13,654 nucleotides of DNA from an uncultured Prevotellaceae bacterium. Its GTDB lineage: Bacteria; Bacteroidota; Bacteroidia; Bacteroidales; Muribaculaceae. Positions within the stretch are counted from its first letter, which is position 1; every line of letters begins with the position of its first letter. A program made the position numbers and the translations under genes. The notes under the pieces were generated by a model. That model was not told the DNA's origin. It made no database searches and saw only the letters and a program-made list of their open reading frames with translations. Location of the stretch: NCBI GenBank assembly GCA_945983195.1, contig CAMFSS010000024.1, positions 1 to 13,654 of the forward strand. Reading direction: 5' to 3'. Positions 1 through 8,514 of the stretch are shown in pieces.

Positions 1-3000
1 GGGGTCTGGGGGGTGCAGGTATTGGCGTTCGTGGGTATTCTTCGTGGCGACGGTACTGCCTATCGCTTCATGGGACAAGGCACCAATAAGCTCCTTAAGC
101 CTATTGCCGGTATGACCATCGACGGCGTTGACTGGTCGGGCAAAGTAAGCTACGACAAGCAGTCGGGCACGGCATGGGCTGGAACTAACTTCAACGACTC
201 GAAGTGGAAAACCGAAACTGCCGCTTGGGGTTCTGTAGGTGAATATCCCAATGTGAAAAATTCCTGGACAGCTCCCAACTCCGACATTTATGTGCGCCGC
301 ACCGTGTCGCTCAGTGCAGCCGACCTCGAAAAGGATCTCTGGATTATGTTCTCTCACGACGATGTGTTTGAACTTTATATCAATGGCACTCGCGTTATTC
401 TCACCGGCGAAACTTGGCGCCAGGGCGAGGAGCACAAGCTCACTGCCGCTCAGAAGGCTCTCCTGAAGAGTGGAAACAACGTTATTGCAGCTCACTGCCA
501 CAACACCACCGGCGGTGCCTACGTTGATTTCGGACTTTATGAGAACACCGTGAAGCAGGAAGCCGAAGTGCAGCTTGCACAGCAGATTTCGGTCGATGTG
601 CTTGCCACAAGTTCTTATTACAAGTTCTCATGCGGTCCCGTTGTCCTCGACCTCGTCTTCACCGCTCCTATGCTCATCGACGACCTCGACCTCATTTCCA
701 CTCCTATCAACTACGTTTCCTATCAGGTAACTTCCTCCGACGGCAACAAGCACGATGTGCAGTTCTATCTCGCTACTTCGGCTCAGTTCACCGTCAACGA
801 GATGAGCCAGCCCACAATCTCCACCACTACTAAAGAAGGTGGTATCAACTATATTAAGGCAGGCTCGGAGGCCCAGAACATTCTCGGACGCTCAGGCGAC
901 CTCATCTCAATCGACTGGGGTTACCTCTACATTCCTGCAATTAATGGTGAAGTGAGCGTTGCTGGCACCGAAACTGCCGAAACTTCGTTTGTGTCAACCG
1001 GCAAGCTGCCTGAGTGCCTCTCAGGCGAGATTCGCAGCACCAACCGCTCCACTATGCCGACCCTATGCTTCGTGAAGAACCACGGCAAGGTGAAGGATGC
1101 TCGCAACTTCATGCTCATCGGTTACGATGAAATTTATGATATGCAGTACATGAAGCAGAACTACAAGGCCTACTACGCACGCAATGGCAAGACTATTTTC
1201 CAGGCTTTCAAGGAACTTCGCGACAATTACTCAAGCATCATGTCGCGCTGCCGCGCTCTCGACAAGACCATCTACGACGATGCTCTTGCTGCCGGAAACG
1301 TAAAGTATGCCGAAATGCTCTCAGGCTGCTACCGCCTCGTTATGGCTGCCCACAAGCTCTTCCAGGACAACACCGGAAAGGCTCTCTACTTCTCTAAGGA
1401 GAACAAGTCGAACGGCTGTGTCAACACCGTCGACCTCACCTACCCCGAATGTCCGCTCTATCTCCTCTACAACCCCGAGTTGCAGAAGGGAATGATTCTC
1501 TCTATACTCGACTATGCACTCTCCGATGCCCGCAAGGGCAAGAACTGCGCCGCTCACGACCTCGGTCAGTATCCTCTTGCCAACGGTCAGGTCTATGGCG
1601 ACTCTATGCCGCTTGAGGAGTCGGCCAACATCCTTATTCTTGCCGATGCTATCTGCCGAATCACCGGCGACGGTGAGTGGCTCAAGCCCTACCGAAATGT
1701 GCTCAAGACGTGGGCCGACTATTGCCGCGCCGAGGGTCAGAACCCCGGCAACCAGCTCTGCACCGACGACTTCAAGGGTCCGAGCGAGCAGAACACCAAC
1801 CTCTCAATCAAGGCTATCATTGCCATTGCTGCTTATTCCGACCTTATCCCCTACATTGGTGCCAATATGCGCGATGTCGAGAAGTATCGCGGCTATGCCG
1901 AGGAGATGGCTCTCCTTTGGGAAGCCGACGCTCGCGATGGCGACCACTACCGCATGGAGTTCCACAAGCCCGGGTCTTGGAGCCAGAAGTACAATCTCGT
2001 GTGGGAAAAGGCTTGGGGTCTCAACATATTCCCCGCTGAAGTCATCGACCGCGAAATAAAGTTCTATCTCACCAAGCAGTATAAGTTTGGCTTGCCGCTC
2101 GACTGCCGCGACCTCCAGAGCAAGAGCGACTGGATTATGTGGACCGCCGCAATGTCGCCCGACACCGACACGTTCCTGAAATTCTCCGACCGCCACTACA
2201 CCTACATGAACGAAACTCCTTCGCGCATACCTCTCAGCGACTTCTACACCGTCGACAATGGCGTTTCTTGCAACTTCAGCGCACGCTCGGTTATCGGTGG
2301 TCTTTGGATGAAGGTGCTTATGGATAAAATCATGCCAAAGGAGCAACCTACCGACTGGGCTCCCAAGGGAAACCACATCAAGACCCGCTGGGCTGCCCAA
2401 GTGAATCCTGAGTGCCCGCTCCCAGAGTATCCGCGTCCTCTCATGCAGCGCGAAAACTGGCTCAACCTCAACGGTCTTTGGGACTATGCAATTACCGATG
2501 CCACTGGTCTTCCCACTGAATTCGAGGGTCAGATTCTCGTTCCTTTTGCAATCGAATCGAGTCTTTCGGGCGTTATGCGCCCTCTCGAACCCGGAAAAGC
2601 TCTCTGGTACAAGCGCGAAATCAATATTCCTGCCGACTGGAACGGAAAGAAAGTCCTGCTCCACTTCGGTGCAGTCGACTACAAGGCCGATGTGTTCATC
2701 GGCGGCACCACCGGTCGCAACCGCGTGGGTAGCCACATCGGTGGTCACACTTCTTTCGATATCGACATTACCAACTACATCTCCAATGGCACTGCCACTC
2801 TCTATGTGAAAGTTATCGACGAAACCGACGAGGGTATGCAGCCCGTCGGCAAGCAGCGCCGCTATCCGCGCGGTGGTGGCGATATCAACTACACCTCAAC
2901 TTCGGGTATTTGGCAGACTGTCTGGCTGGAGCCGGTTGAGCAGGCTTATATCTCCAATATCCGCACCACACCCGATGTCGACAACAGCTCGCTCACTTTC

Positions 3001-4314
3001 GATGTGGCTATCAAGGGCACTATCGGTGGCGATGTGAAGGTCACTGTTCTCGATGGCGACAATGTGGTTGCCGAAAAGAGCACTCCTGCACAGGCTAACA
3101 CAAGCCTCGTGCTCAACATTCCCGACGCAAAGCTCTGGAGTCCCGATGCTCCCAATCTCTACAAGGTCAATGTAACCTACGCAAATGGCAAGAACGTCGA
3201 TGCCGTAGAGAGCTACGCCGCTCTCCGCAAAATCTCCTACGCAAAGGACAAGGACGGCTTCATTCGTCTTCAGCTCAACAATAAGGACCTCTTCCAGTTT
3301 GGTCCGCTCGACCAAGGTTACTGGCCCGACGGTATCCTCACTGCTCCTACCGACGAGGCTCTCCGCTACGACCTCGAAAAAACCAAGGAATGGGGCTTCA
3401 ATATGGTGCGCAAGCACATGAAGGTTGAACCTGCCCGCTGGTACTGGCATTGCGACAGCCTCGGTCTGCTCGTTTGGCAGGATATGCCATCGGCTTTCCA
3501 CACCGACGAAGGCGACTGGAACACCGGCGGCTACTACCGCGACCACGTCTGCACTCAAGACCCTGTTCTCGAAAAGAATTTCAAGGCTGAATGGCAGGAA
3601 ATCATCGAACAGCACTATTCTAATCCCTGCATCGTGGTGTGGACTCCGTTCAACGAGCGTTGGGGACAGTTCAAGACTGCCGAAATCACTGCTTTCACCC
3701 AGAGCCTCGACCCGACTCGCCTTGTCAACCCGGCAAGCGGCGGTAACCACTACCACCTCGGCGAAGGCACTTTCGTCGACCAGCACACCTACGACCAGCC
3801 CATCGTCGTTTGGGAAGGAATCTTCGACCCTACTCGTCCTCTCGTACTCGGTGAGTACGGCGGTCTTGGTCGCAACACTCCCGGTCACCGCTGGTATGAG
3901 CGCAACTCGCAGACCTACAACACCTACACCTCTGAGAAGGCTATCACCGATGCCTACGTAAAGCTCGTAGGTCAAGTCAAGAACATTGCAAAGGGCTACG
4001 TCAGCAATGGCAACAAGATTGCCTACGGTGCTGCCGTCTACACTCAGACTACCGATGTCGAAACCGAGGTCAACGGTATCATGACCTACGACCGTGAAGT
4101 TATCAAATTCGATGAGAACCGCATTCGTGAAGCTGCCGAGACTCTCACTCGCCTTTACGAAGACAATGGAGGCACGAAAGCCGTCCCTTTCGTTGATGGC
4201 ACCGGTGCGATTGAATATTATGACGTAATGGGTATCCGTCATAATGCACCGGTGCCGGGAATCAACATTGTGCGCTACGGCGACAACTCCGTCCACAAGA
4301 TTCTCCATCAATAA
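1..4314 (+). CDS. DUF4965/six-hairpin (glutaminase A-like) protein fused to GH2 glycoside hydrolase, 5' truncated
   Basis: The frame is open from base 1, so the gene begins upstream; the GTG at 13 is not a credible start because it lies inside conserved sequence leading to the YRFMG motif. About 1437 residues are visible (numbered from base 1). Residues ~15-190 are the end of DUF4964 with an inserted beta-sandwich (HDDVFELYINGTRV). Residues ~195-370 look like DUF5127. Residues ~370-780 look like DUF4965/DUF1793 with an alpha-helical barrel, including HDLGQYPLANG (from H519) and MPLEESAN (from M536). From ~785 a complete GH2 enzyme follows: sugar-binding domain (NWLNLNGLW, TSTSGIWQTVW), Ig-like domain ~985-1075, and TIM barrel ~1080-1385 with candidate acid/base E1219 (FNERWG) and nucleophile E1285 (LGEYGG). 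The last ~35 residues resemble a Bacteroidales sorting-type tail. GH2 cleaves beta-glycosides (galactosides, mannosides, glucuronides); the first half has no secure activity. Domain calls are firm, substrate is unknown. Confidence 0.9.
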   Translation, partial: GVWGVQVLAFVGILRGDGTAYRFMGQGTNKLLKPIAGMTIDGVDWSGKVSYDKQSGTAWAGTNFNDSKWKTETAAWGSVGEYPNVKNSWTAPNSDIYVRRTVSLSAADLEKDLWIMFSHDDVFELYINGTRVILTGETWRQGEEHKLTAAQKALLKSGNNVIAAHCHNTTGGAYVDFGLYENTVKQEAEVQLAQQISVDVLATSSYYKFSCGPVVLDLVFTAPMLIDDLDLISTPINYVSYQVTSSDGNKHDVQFYLATSAQFTVNEMSQPTISTTTKEGGINYIKAGSEAQNILGRSGDLISIDWGYLYIPAINGEVSVAGTETAETSFVSTGKLPECLSGEIRSTNRSTMPTLCFVKNHGKVKDARNFMLIGYDEIYDMQYMKQNYKAYYARNGKTIFQAFKELRDNYSSIMSRCRALDKTIYDDALAAGNVKYAEMLSGCYRLVMAAHKLFQDNTGKALYFSKENKSNGCVNTVDLTYPECPLYLLYNPELQKGMILSILDYALSDARKGKNCAAHDLGQYPLANGQVYGDSMPLEESANILILADAICRITGDGEWLKPYRNVLKTWADYCRAEGQNPGNQLCTDDFKGPSEQNTNLSIKAIIAIAAYSDLIPYIGANMRDVEKYRGYAEEMALLWEADARDGDHYRMEFHKPGSWSQKYNLVWEKAWGLNIFPAEVIDREIKFYLTKQYKFGLPLDCRDLQSKSDWIMWTAAMSPDTDTFLKFSDRHYTYMNETPSRIPLSDFYTVDNGVSCNFSARSVIGGLWMKVLMDKIMPKEQPTDWAPKGNHIKTRWAAQVNPECPLPEYPRPLMQRENWLNLNGLWDYAITDATGLPTEFEGQILVPFAIESSLSGVMRPLEPGKALWYKREINIPADWNGKKVLLHFGAVDYKADVFIGGTTGRNRVGSHIGGHTSFDIDITNYISNGTATLYVKVIDETDEGMQPVGKQRRYPRGGGDINYTSTSGIWQTVWLEPVEQAYISNIRTTPDVDNSSLTFDVAIKGTIGGDVKVTVLDGDNVVAEKSTPAQANTSLVLNIPDAKLWSPDAPNLYKVNVTYANGKNVDAVESYAALRKISYAKDKDGFIRLQLNNKDLFQFGPLDQGYWPDGILTAPTDEALRYDLEKTKEWGFNMVRKHMKVEPARWYWHCDSLGLLVWQDMPSAFHTDEGDWNTGGYYRDHVCTQDPVLEKNFKAEWQEIIEQHYSNPCIVVWTPFNERWGQFKTAEITAFTQSLDPTRLVNPASGGNHYHLGEGTFVDQHTYDQPIVVWEGIFDPTRPLVLGEYGGLGRNTPGHRWYERNSQTYNTYTSEKAITDAYVKLVGQVKNIAKGYVSNGNKIAYGAAVYTQTTDVETEVNGIMTYDREVIKFDENRIREAAETLTRLYEDNGGTKAVPFVDGTGAIEYYDVMGIRHNAPVPGINIVRYGDNSVHKILHQ

Positions 4315-4382
4315 CCCCCACTCCACCGTTTGCCCGGCGAACGGAGCGAGAGGCGCCACATAATGGCACAATTATCGTTTGC

Positions 4383-4419
4383 CCCACACAGCCAGCACTC
4401 ATATCACTGACTGTGTGGG
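4383..4419. other. Hairpin in the 150-bp gap between the fusion gene and the GH127-like gene
   Basis: CCCACACAG (4383-4391) is exactly complementary to CTGTGTGGG (4411-4419). A further CAG/CTG pair lies inside after one mismatch, leaving an 11-nt loop. It lies 69 bp after the stop codon of the fusion gene. The + strand downstream is A-rich rather than a run of T, so it is a weak intrinsic terminator. It could instead attenuate or stabilise the upstream mRNA. Confidence 0.45.
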
Positions 4420-4449
4420 TTAGTAATAAAAAAATACAACCTTTTTCAT

Positions 4450-4457
4450 TGTCTTTG
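4450..4457 (+). promoter_or_regulatory. Possible Bacteroidetes -7 element ahead of the GH127-like gene
   Basis: TGTCTTTG, followed by CA, matches the Bacteroidetes -7 consensus TAnnTTTG at all positions but the second. No clear -33 TTTG lies at the expected distance upstream. It ends only 7 bp before the ATG at 4465, so a transcript from it would be nearly leaderless. It may be fortuitous. Confidence 0.3.
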
Positions 4458-4464
4458 CACTCCA

Positions 4465-6522
4465 ATGAAAACCATCAACAACATATCGCGCATTGCCCTG
4501 GCGGCAATGGCTTTGTCGGCAGGAAACTGCCTCTGCGCACAAAATGCCGTTACCGTGGTTGACCGCCCGGTTACGTCAGTGAGCAACAACTACACTAATT
4601 TCCGCGAGCCTCTCAAGCAAGTTCCGCTTCTGAAGCTCCCCGTTGGCAAAGTTCAGCCCAAAGGTTGGCTCCGCAAGTATCTTGAGCTCCAAAAGGAGGG
4701 TCTGAACGGAAAGCTCGGCACAATCAGTGCATGGCTCGACAAGAACAACAACCAGTGGCTGAGCGACAGCGGCGACCACGGTTGGGAGGAAGTGCCCTAC
4801 TGGCTGCGTGGCTATTGCAGCCTTGCCTACATTCTCGATGACCGGGAGATGAAAGATGAAGCACAGGTGTGGTTCGACGCTGTGCTGAAAAATCTGAAGG
4901 GAGACGGTTTCCTCGGTCCACGCAACTATGAGGGCGAAAACCCCGAACTTTGGGCGCAGATGATTATGCTCTGGGCATTGCAGACCTACTATGAGTATTC
5001 GGGTGACGAGCGTGTTATCCCTGCCATTTCCGACTATCTGAAATGGGAGCTGACTGTCGACGACAGCAAGTTTCTGAAAGGTCTGTGGCAGGAGAAACGC
5101 GGTGGCGACAACCTCTGGAGTGCCATTTGGCTTTACAACCGCACCGGCGACAGCGAGATTCTTCCTCTCATGGACAAGCTGCACCGCAATACTTCCGACT
5201 GGACTCAAAGTGGCACTCTGCCCAACTGGCACGGAGTGAATGTTGCTCAGGGTTTCCGCGAGCCTGCCACTTATTATCTCTACAGCGGCGACCCCAATAT
5301 GCTCGCTGCTACCTACAACGACTTCAACATCATGCGCGAGCGTTACGGTCAGGTTCCCGGTGGCATGTACGGTGCCGATGAAAATGCACGTCAAGGATAT
5401 TTCGACCCTCGTCAGGGTACCGAAACTTGCGCTATCGTTGAGCAGATGGCAAGCGACGAGATTCTCATGGGTATCACAGGCGATCCGTTCTGGGCCGACC
5501 ACTGCGAAGATGTGGCTCTCAACACCTACACTGCCGCACTTATGCCCGACATGAAGTCGCTGCGCTACATCACATCGCCTAACATGGCTATCAGCGACGA
5601 GAAGCTGCATGGTCCCAGCATCGACAACAATCTGCGCGGAATGCTCTCAATGAGTCCGTTCAGCAGCCGTTGCTGCCAGCACAACCACGGTATGGGCTGG
5701 CCTTACTATGCCGAGCACCTCGTCATGGCTACCACCGACAATGGTCTTGCTGCCATGCTCTATGCTGCAAGCGAAACCACTGCAAAAGTAGCCGACGGCA
5801 TTGAAGTGATGCTTGAAGAGACAACCGAATATCCATTTGAGGACAAAGTCACTTTCACGCTCCACACTCAGCAGCAAGTGGCATTCCCCCTCTATCTCCG
5901 CATTCCGGCATGGGCAAAAGGTGCATCAGTAATCATCAACGGCGCAGAGAACGAGGCTTCTGCCGCCGAAGGTAAATACATTCGCATCGACCGCACATGG
6001 AGCGATGGCGACAAGGTCGTTCTCAATCTCCCCATGGAGTTCTCAACTCGCGTTTGGCAGCAGAACAAGGCAAGTGTGAGTGTCAATTACGGTCCGCTCA
6101 CCCTTTCATTGAAGATTGATGAGAACATTGAGCAGCACGACAGCCGCGACAAGGATTTTGTGCAGGACGATTCACACTGGCAGGACGGTGTCGACGCTTC
6201 ACTATGGCCCTGCTATGTGCTCAAGCCAGGTAGCGAATGGAACTACGCACTGAAGGTCGACAAGAACTTCATGCCCGTCGACATAAAAGTCACCAAAAAA
6301 GCCTATCCTGCCGACGATATGCCATTCACTGCCGAGAGCGTTCCATTCGAGTTCAGTGCCTACGGCGTACAAATCCCATCATGGGGCTATGATGCCACCG
6401 GAATGACCGACCAGCTTCCTACTAAATTCGTAGCCAAGTCGGCTACCGAAACCCCGCTGAAGCTCATTCCTATGGGAGCAGCACGCCTCCGCATCGCATC
6501 CTTCCCCCAATACCGCAAATAA
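4465..6522 (+). CDS. Secreted GH127/DUF1680-family beta-L-arabinofuranosidase-like glycoside hydrolase
   Basis: A 685-residue protein, full length for the DUF1680 group. Residues 1-25 form a signal peptide with probable cleavage after CLCA, so it should act in the periplasm or outside the cell. An (alpha/alpha)6 barrel fills most of the first 430 residues, followed by beta-sandwich domains and the typical family ending near LIPMGAARLRIASFP. In the characterised GH127 enzyme HypBA1, zinc is held by Glu338, Cys340, Cys417 and Cys418, Cys417 is the nucleophile and Glu322 the acid/base. Here the matching ETC motif gives E320 and C322, the SRCCQHN motif gives C403 and C404, and E306 lies at about the right distance for the acid/base. 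The zinc-thiolate machinery therefore looks intact. Related families (GH146, and GH127 members acting on other furanosides) share this fold, so beta-L-arabinofuranose is probable but unproven. The start at 4465 is the only one that supplies a full signal peptide. Confidence 0.9.
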   Translation: MKTINNISRIALAAMALSAGNCLCAQNAVTVVDRPVTSVSNNYTNFREPLKQVPLLKLPVGKVQPKGWLRKYLELQKEGLNGKLGTISAWLDKNNNQWLSDSGDHGWEEVPYWLRGYCSLAYILDDREMKDEAQVWFDAVLKNLKGDGFLGPRNYEGENPELWAQMIMLWALQTYYEYSGDERVIPAISDYLKWELTVDDSKFLKGLWQEKRGGDNLWSAIWLYNRTGDSEILPLMDKLHRNTSDWTQSGTLPNWHGVNVAQGFREPATYYLYSGDPNMLAATYNDFNIMRERYGQVPGGMYGADENARQGYFDPRQGTETCAIVEQMASDEILMGITGDPFWADHCEDVALNTYTAALMPDMKSLRYITSPNMAISDEKLHGPSIDNNLRGMLSMSPFSSRCCQHNHGMGWPYYAEHLVMATTDNGLAAMLYAASETTAKVADGIEVMLEETTEYPFEDKVTFTLHTQQQVAFPLYLRIPAWAKGASVIINGAENEASAAEGKYIRIDRTWSDGDKVVLNLPMEFSTRVWQQNKASVSVNYGPLTLSLKIDENIEQHDSRDKDFVQDDSHWQDGVDASLWPCYVLKPGSEWNYALKVDKNFMPVDIKVTKKAYPADDMPFTAESVPFEFSAYGVQIPSWGYDATGMTDQLPTKFVAKSATETPLKLIPMGAARLRIASFPQYRK

Positions 6523-6551
6523 CGCCCGTCTCATAACCAATTAACACAAAC

Positions 6552-6589
6552 GAAAGCCCCCAATAGCTACACAGCCATTGGGGGCTTTC
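6552..6589. terminator. Bidirectional intrinsic terminator between convergent genes
   Basis: GAAAGCCCCCAAT (6552-6564) and ATTGGGGGCTTTC (6577-6589) form a perfect 13-bp stem with a 12-nt loop. It sits between the GH127-like stop (6522) and the GH125 stop (6610-6612). The outer stem gives a short pyrimidine tail on either strand, so it can end transcription from both sides. Confidence 0.85.
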
Positions 6590-6609
6590 ACAATTATAAA
6601 TTCTACAAA

Positions 6610-8064
6610 TTACAGCGAATTAAGCAATTGCACTTTATCCTCATTCACCAGTTTCAGAATCAGCTCGCCAAACAGCGTGTTCGACCACGCAAACCAGGGA
6701 CGGGTGAAGTTGGCTGGGTCGTCCTTGTGGAATGCCTCGTGCATAAAGCCGGTGCCGGCATCGGTGGCGATAAGTGTACGCACGCAGTCGGCTATCTCAC
6801 GGTCATCTGTCGATGTAAGTGCCTTCATAATAAGGCTCATAGGCCACACCATGTCATATCCCACATGCGGACCGCCAATGCCTTCGGCTGCCTCGCCCTT
6901 GAAGAAGTAGGGATTGCTCTTGCTCCACACAAAGCGGCGTGTGTTCTGATAAATCGGGTCATCGATTTTCACATCTGTCAGATAGGGTAATGAAAGCAGG
7001 CTCGGCGCGTTGGAGTCGTCCATAAGCAGGTGGTTTCCAAAGCCATCTACCTCAAATGCGTAAATCTTTCCAAACTTGGGGTGGTCGTAGGTGGCGTGAG
7101 CCATCAGTGCTTTCTCCACCTCCTTGGCGAGTGACATACAGCGTTTTGCAAGGTCGTTGCGCTTGTTCACGCTCTTCAGTATCTCGGCGGCTTTGCGCAG
7201 CACCGACACAGCGAAGAAATTCGATGGAATGAGGAATTGCATCGTCGTCGCGTCGTCCGACGGACGGAAGCACGAAACTATCAGTCCGCACGGATTCACC
7301 GGTGTGCCTAATCCGTTGTTGCTCAGTGTGTCGTAGGCGCGGTCGGTCTTGCGCAGGAATGTGTAGGGCGTGGTGCCGTCCTTGCGCTGCTGCGCGGTGA
7401 AGGTCTCAAGAATCTTCGTCATTGCCACAATCCACTCGTCATCGAAGATTGAGGCATCGCCTGTCACTTTCCAGTATTCGTAGGCAAGGCGTATGGGGTA
7501 GCAGAGCGAGTCGATTTCCCACTTGCGCTCATGCACGTCGGGAATCATGTCGGTGTTGTCGCTCATCCACTCACCGCCGGTAGGTCCGTCGTTGAATGCG
7601 TTTGCATAGGGGTCAAGCAGTATGCACTTTATCTGGCGGCGGATTACGCCCTCAAGCATATCTTTCAGCTCGGCATCATTGGCAGCAAGAGCCACGTATG
7701 GCCACACCTGTGCGCCCGAGTCGCGAAGCCACATGGCGTGAATGTCGCCGGTATAGACGAATGTGTCGTGCTTGCCGTCGCGTATGCGGTAGTGCACAGT
7801 AGTGTCGATGGTGTTGGGGAAACAGTTCTCAAACATCCATGCCAGCTTCGGATTTGTGAGCAACTGCTTCACTCTCTGTATTTGCCGCTCCACCTCGGCT
7901 GAGTGGAACAGGCGTTTTCCCACTGCCGGACGGCATGTAGCTGCATAGGGATTCACCACACTCACCGCAGTGTTGTCGCTCGCAGCAGGCAGAGCTATTC
8001 CCGAGGCAAATGTCGGTGTGGCAACAGCCATAAGGACTGTAAATGTGAATGAATATTTGTCCAT
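6610..8064 (-). CDS. Secreted GH125 exo-alpha-1,6-mannosidase (DUF1237)
   Basis: A 484-residue protein, normal length for GH125, a metal-independent inverting family that removes terminal alpha-1,6-linked mannose. Residues 1-20 are a signal peptide (cleavage probably after TPTFA), so it should be periplasmic. The (alpha/alpha)6-barrel core runs from about residue 50 to the end. Family motifs are present: GDIHAMWLRDSGAQVWPY (from 106), TGGEWMSDN (from 162), KWEIDSLCYP (from 181), FRPSDD (266-271), and MHEAFHKDDP (from 441). By spacing with the Clostridium perfringens enzyme (acid Asp220, base Glu393), the acid should be D270 or D271 and the base E443. The gene starts 67 bp after the GH32-remnant ORF on the same strand and probably shares its transcript. 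It ends against a strong terminator. Its substrate is likely mannan or N-glycan-derived mannoside delivered by the neighbouring SusC/SusD pair; that link is inference. Confidence 0.93.
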   Translation of the reverse strand: MDKYSFTFTVLMAVATPTFASGIALPAASDNTAVSVVNPYAATCRPAVGKRLFHSAEVERQIQRVKQLLTNPKLAWMFENCFPNTIDTTVHYRIRDGKHDTFVYTGDIHAMWLRDSGAQVWPYVALAANDAELKDMLEGVIRRQIKCILLDPYANAFNDGPTGGEWMSDNTDMIPDVHERKWEIDSLCYPIRLAYEYWKVTGDASIFDDEWIVAMTKILETFTAQQRKDGTTPYTFLRKTDRAYDTLSNNGLGTPVNPCGLIVSCFRPSDDATTMQFLIPSNFFAVSVLRKAAEILKSVNKRNDLAKRCMSLAKEVEKALMAHATYDHPKFGKIYAFEVDGFGNHLLMDDSNAPSLLSLPYLTDVKIDDPIYQNTRRFVWSKSNPYFFKGEAAEGIGGPHVGYDMVWPMSLIMKALTSTDDREIADCVRTLIATDAGTGFMHEAFHKDDPANFTRPWFAWSNTLFGELILKLVNEDKVQLLNSL

Positions 8065-8131
8065 TTTGTTTGGTTGATGGTTATTGAATTTGTTTTTTAT
8101 CTTTCCTTTCTCAATTGATTCTCAGTAATGC

Positions 8132-8392
8132 CTATTTAATTGCATACACTTTCATATTGCCCACTTTCGCCTTGCCGCCTTCGGCACTCACCGAGAGCAT
8201 AGTGTATGGAGTGCTGTGGAACACTAAGTTGGTCATCACCGAGCATCCGTTTCCGGCAAAAAGTTCAATGCTTGAACGGTCGACAAAGTTGGTGCTCAAA
8301 TGATGCGTCACAATTCCATCGGCAGCATTTGCCGGCATTGTCGCTGCCGTGAGCAGCAACAATGAATAGAGATACTTCGAAATTGGTTTCAT
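8132..8392 (-). CDS. Secreted 86-residue protein: signal peptide plus GH32 C-terminal domain remnant
   Basis: Residues 1-23 form a clear signal peptide ending in ANA. After about ten linker residues, residues 36-86 (FVDRSSIELFAG to the end) look like the last beta-strands of the GH32 C-terminal beta-sandwich. The match includes the family's DRSS(I/V)E(L/V)F signature, the following TNLVF, and the closing LSVSAEGGKAKV and KVYAIK. GH32 enzymes hydrolyse fructans and are about 500-600 residues; the whole five-bladed propeller with its three catalytic acids is absent. The frame is clean from start to TAG stop. AAAAGG lies just before the ATG, and a candidate promoter lies about 65 bp upstream. 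The simplest reading is an in-frame internal deletion of a former GH32 gene. It may be a nonfunctional leftover or a small exported glycan-binding or structural protein. GH32 kinship rests on motif recognition by eye. Confidence 0.7.
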   Translation of the reverse strand: MKPISKYLYSLLLLTAATMPANAADGIVTHHLSTNFVDRSSIELFAGNGCSVMTNLVFHSTPYTMLSVSAEGGKAKVGNMKVYAIK

Positions 8393-8456
8393 TCCTTTTA
8401 TTTTGGTTTATGTTGGTTATTCGATTACAGTTGCCGTTTTTCCGCTTTCGGCATTG

Positions 8457-8464
8457 CAAAACTA
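8457..8464 (-). promoter_or_regulatory. Candidate -7 box for the GH32-remnant/GH125 unit
   Basis: On the minus strand this reads TAGTTTTG followed by C, matching the Bacteroidetes consensus TAnnTTTG. It would start transcription near 8450 and leave a leader of roughly 58 nt before the ATG at 8392. No well-spaced -33 TTTG is seen; a TTG is present but only 13 bp upstream. Confidence 0.45.
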
Positions 8465-8514
8465 ATAATTTAATCACCAATTTTCTGTAAAATGCCGTTC
8501 TTATAATAGAAATT

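Noticed and set aside
13..15. GTG at 13 as the start of the fusion gene.
   Set aside because: The frame is open upstream to base 1, and the protein enters in the middle of a conserved N-terminal domain with no signal peptide. The true start is outside the window.
2896..4371. A 491-codon open frame on the minus strand inside the fusion gene, with similar ones at 1804-2748, 4576-5610, 9910-10434 and 10723-11295.
   Set aside because: They lie opposite strongly coding plus-strand genes with recognisable domains. Their long length comes from the C/G-biased third codon positions of those genes, and their translations show no domain motifs.
8115..8303. Plus-strand open frame opposite the GH32 remnant.
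   Set aside because: It has no recognisable domain and no context, whereas the minus-strand frame has a signal peptide and a family signature.
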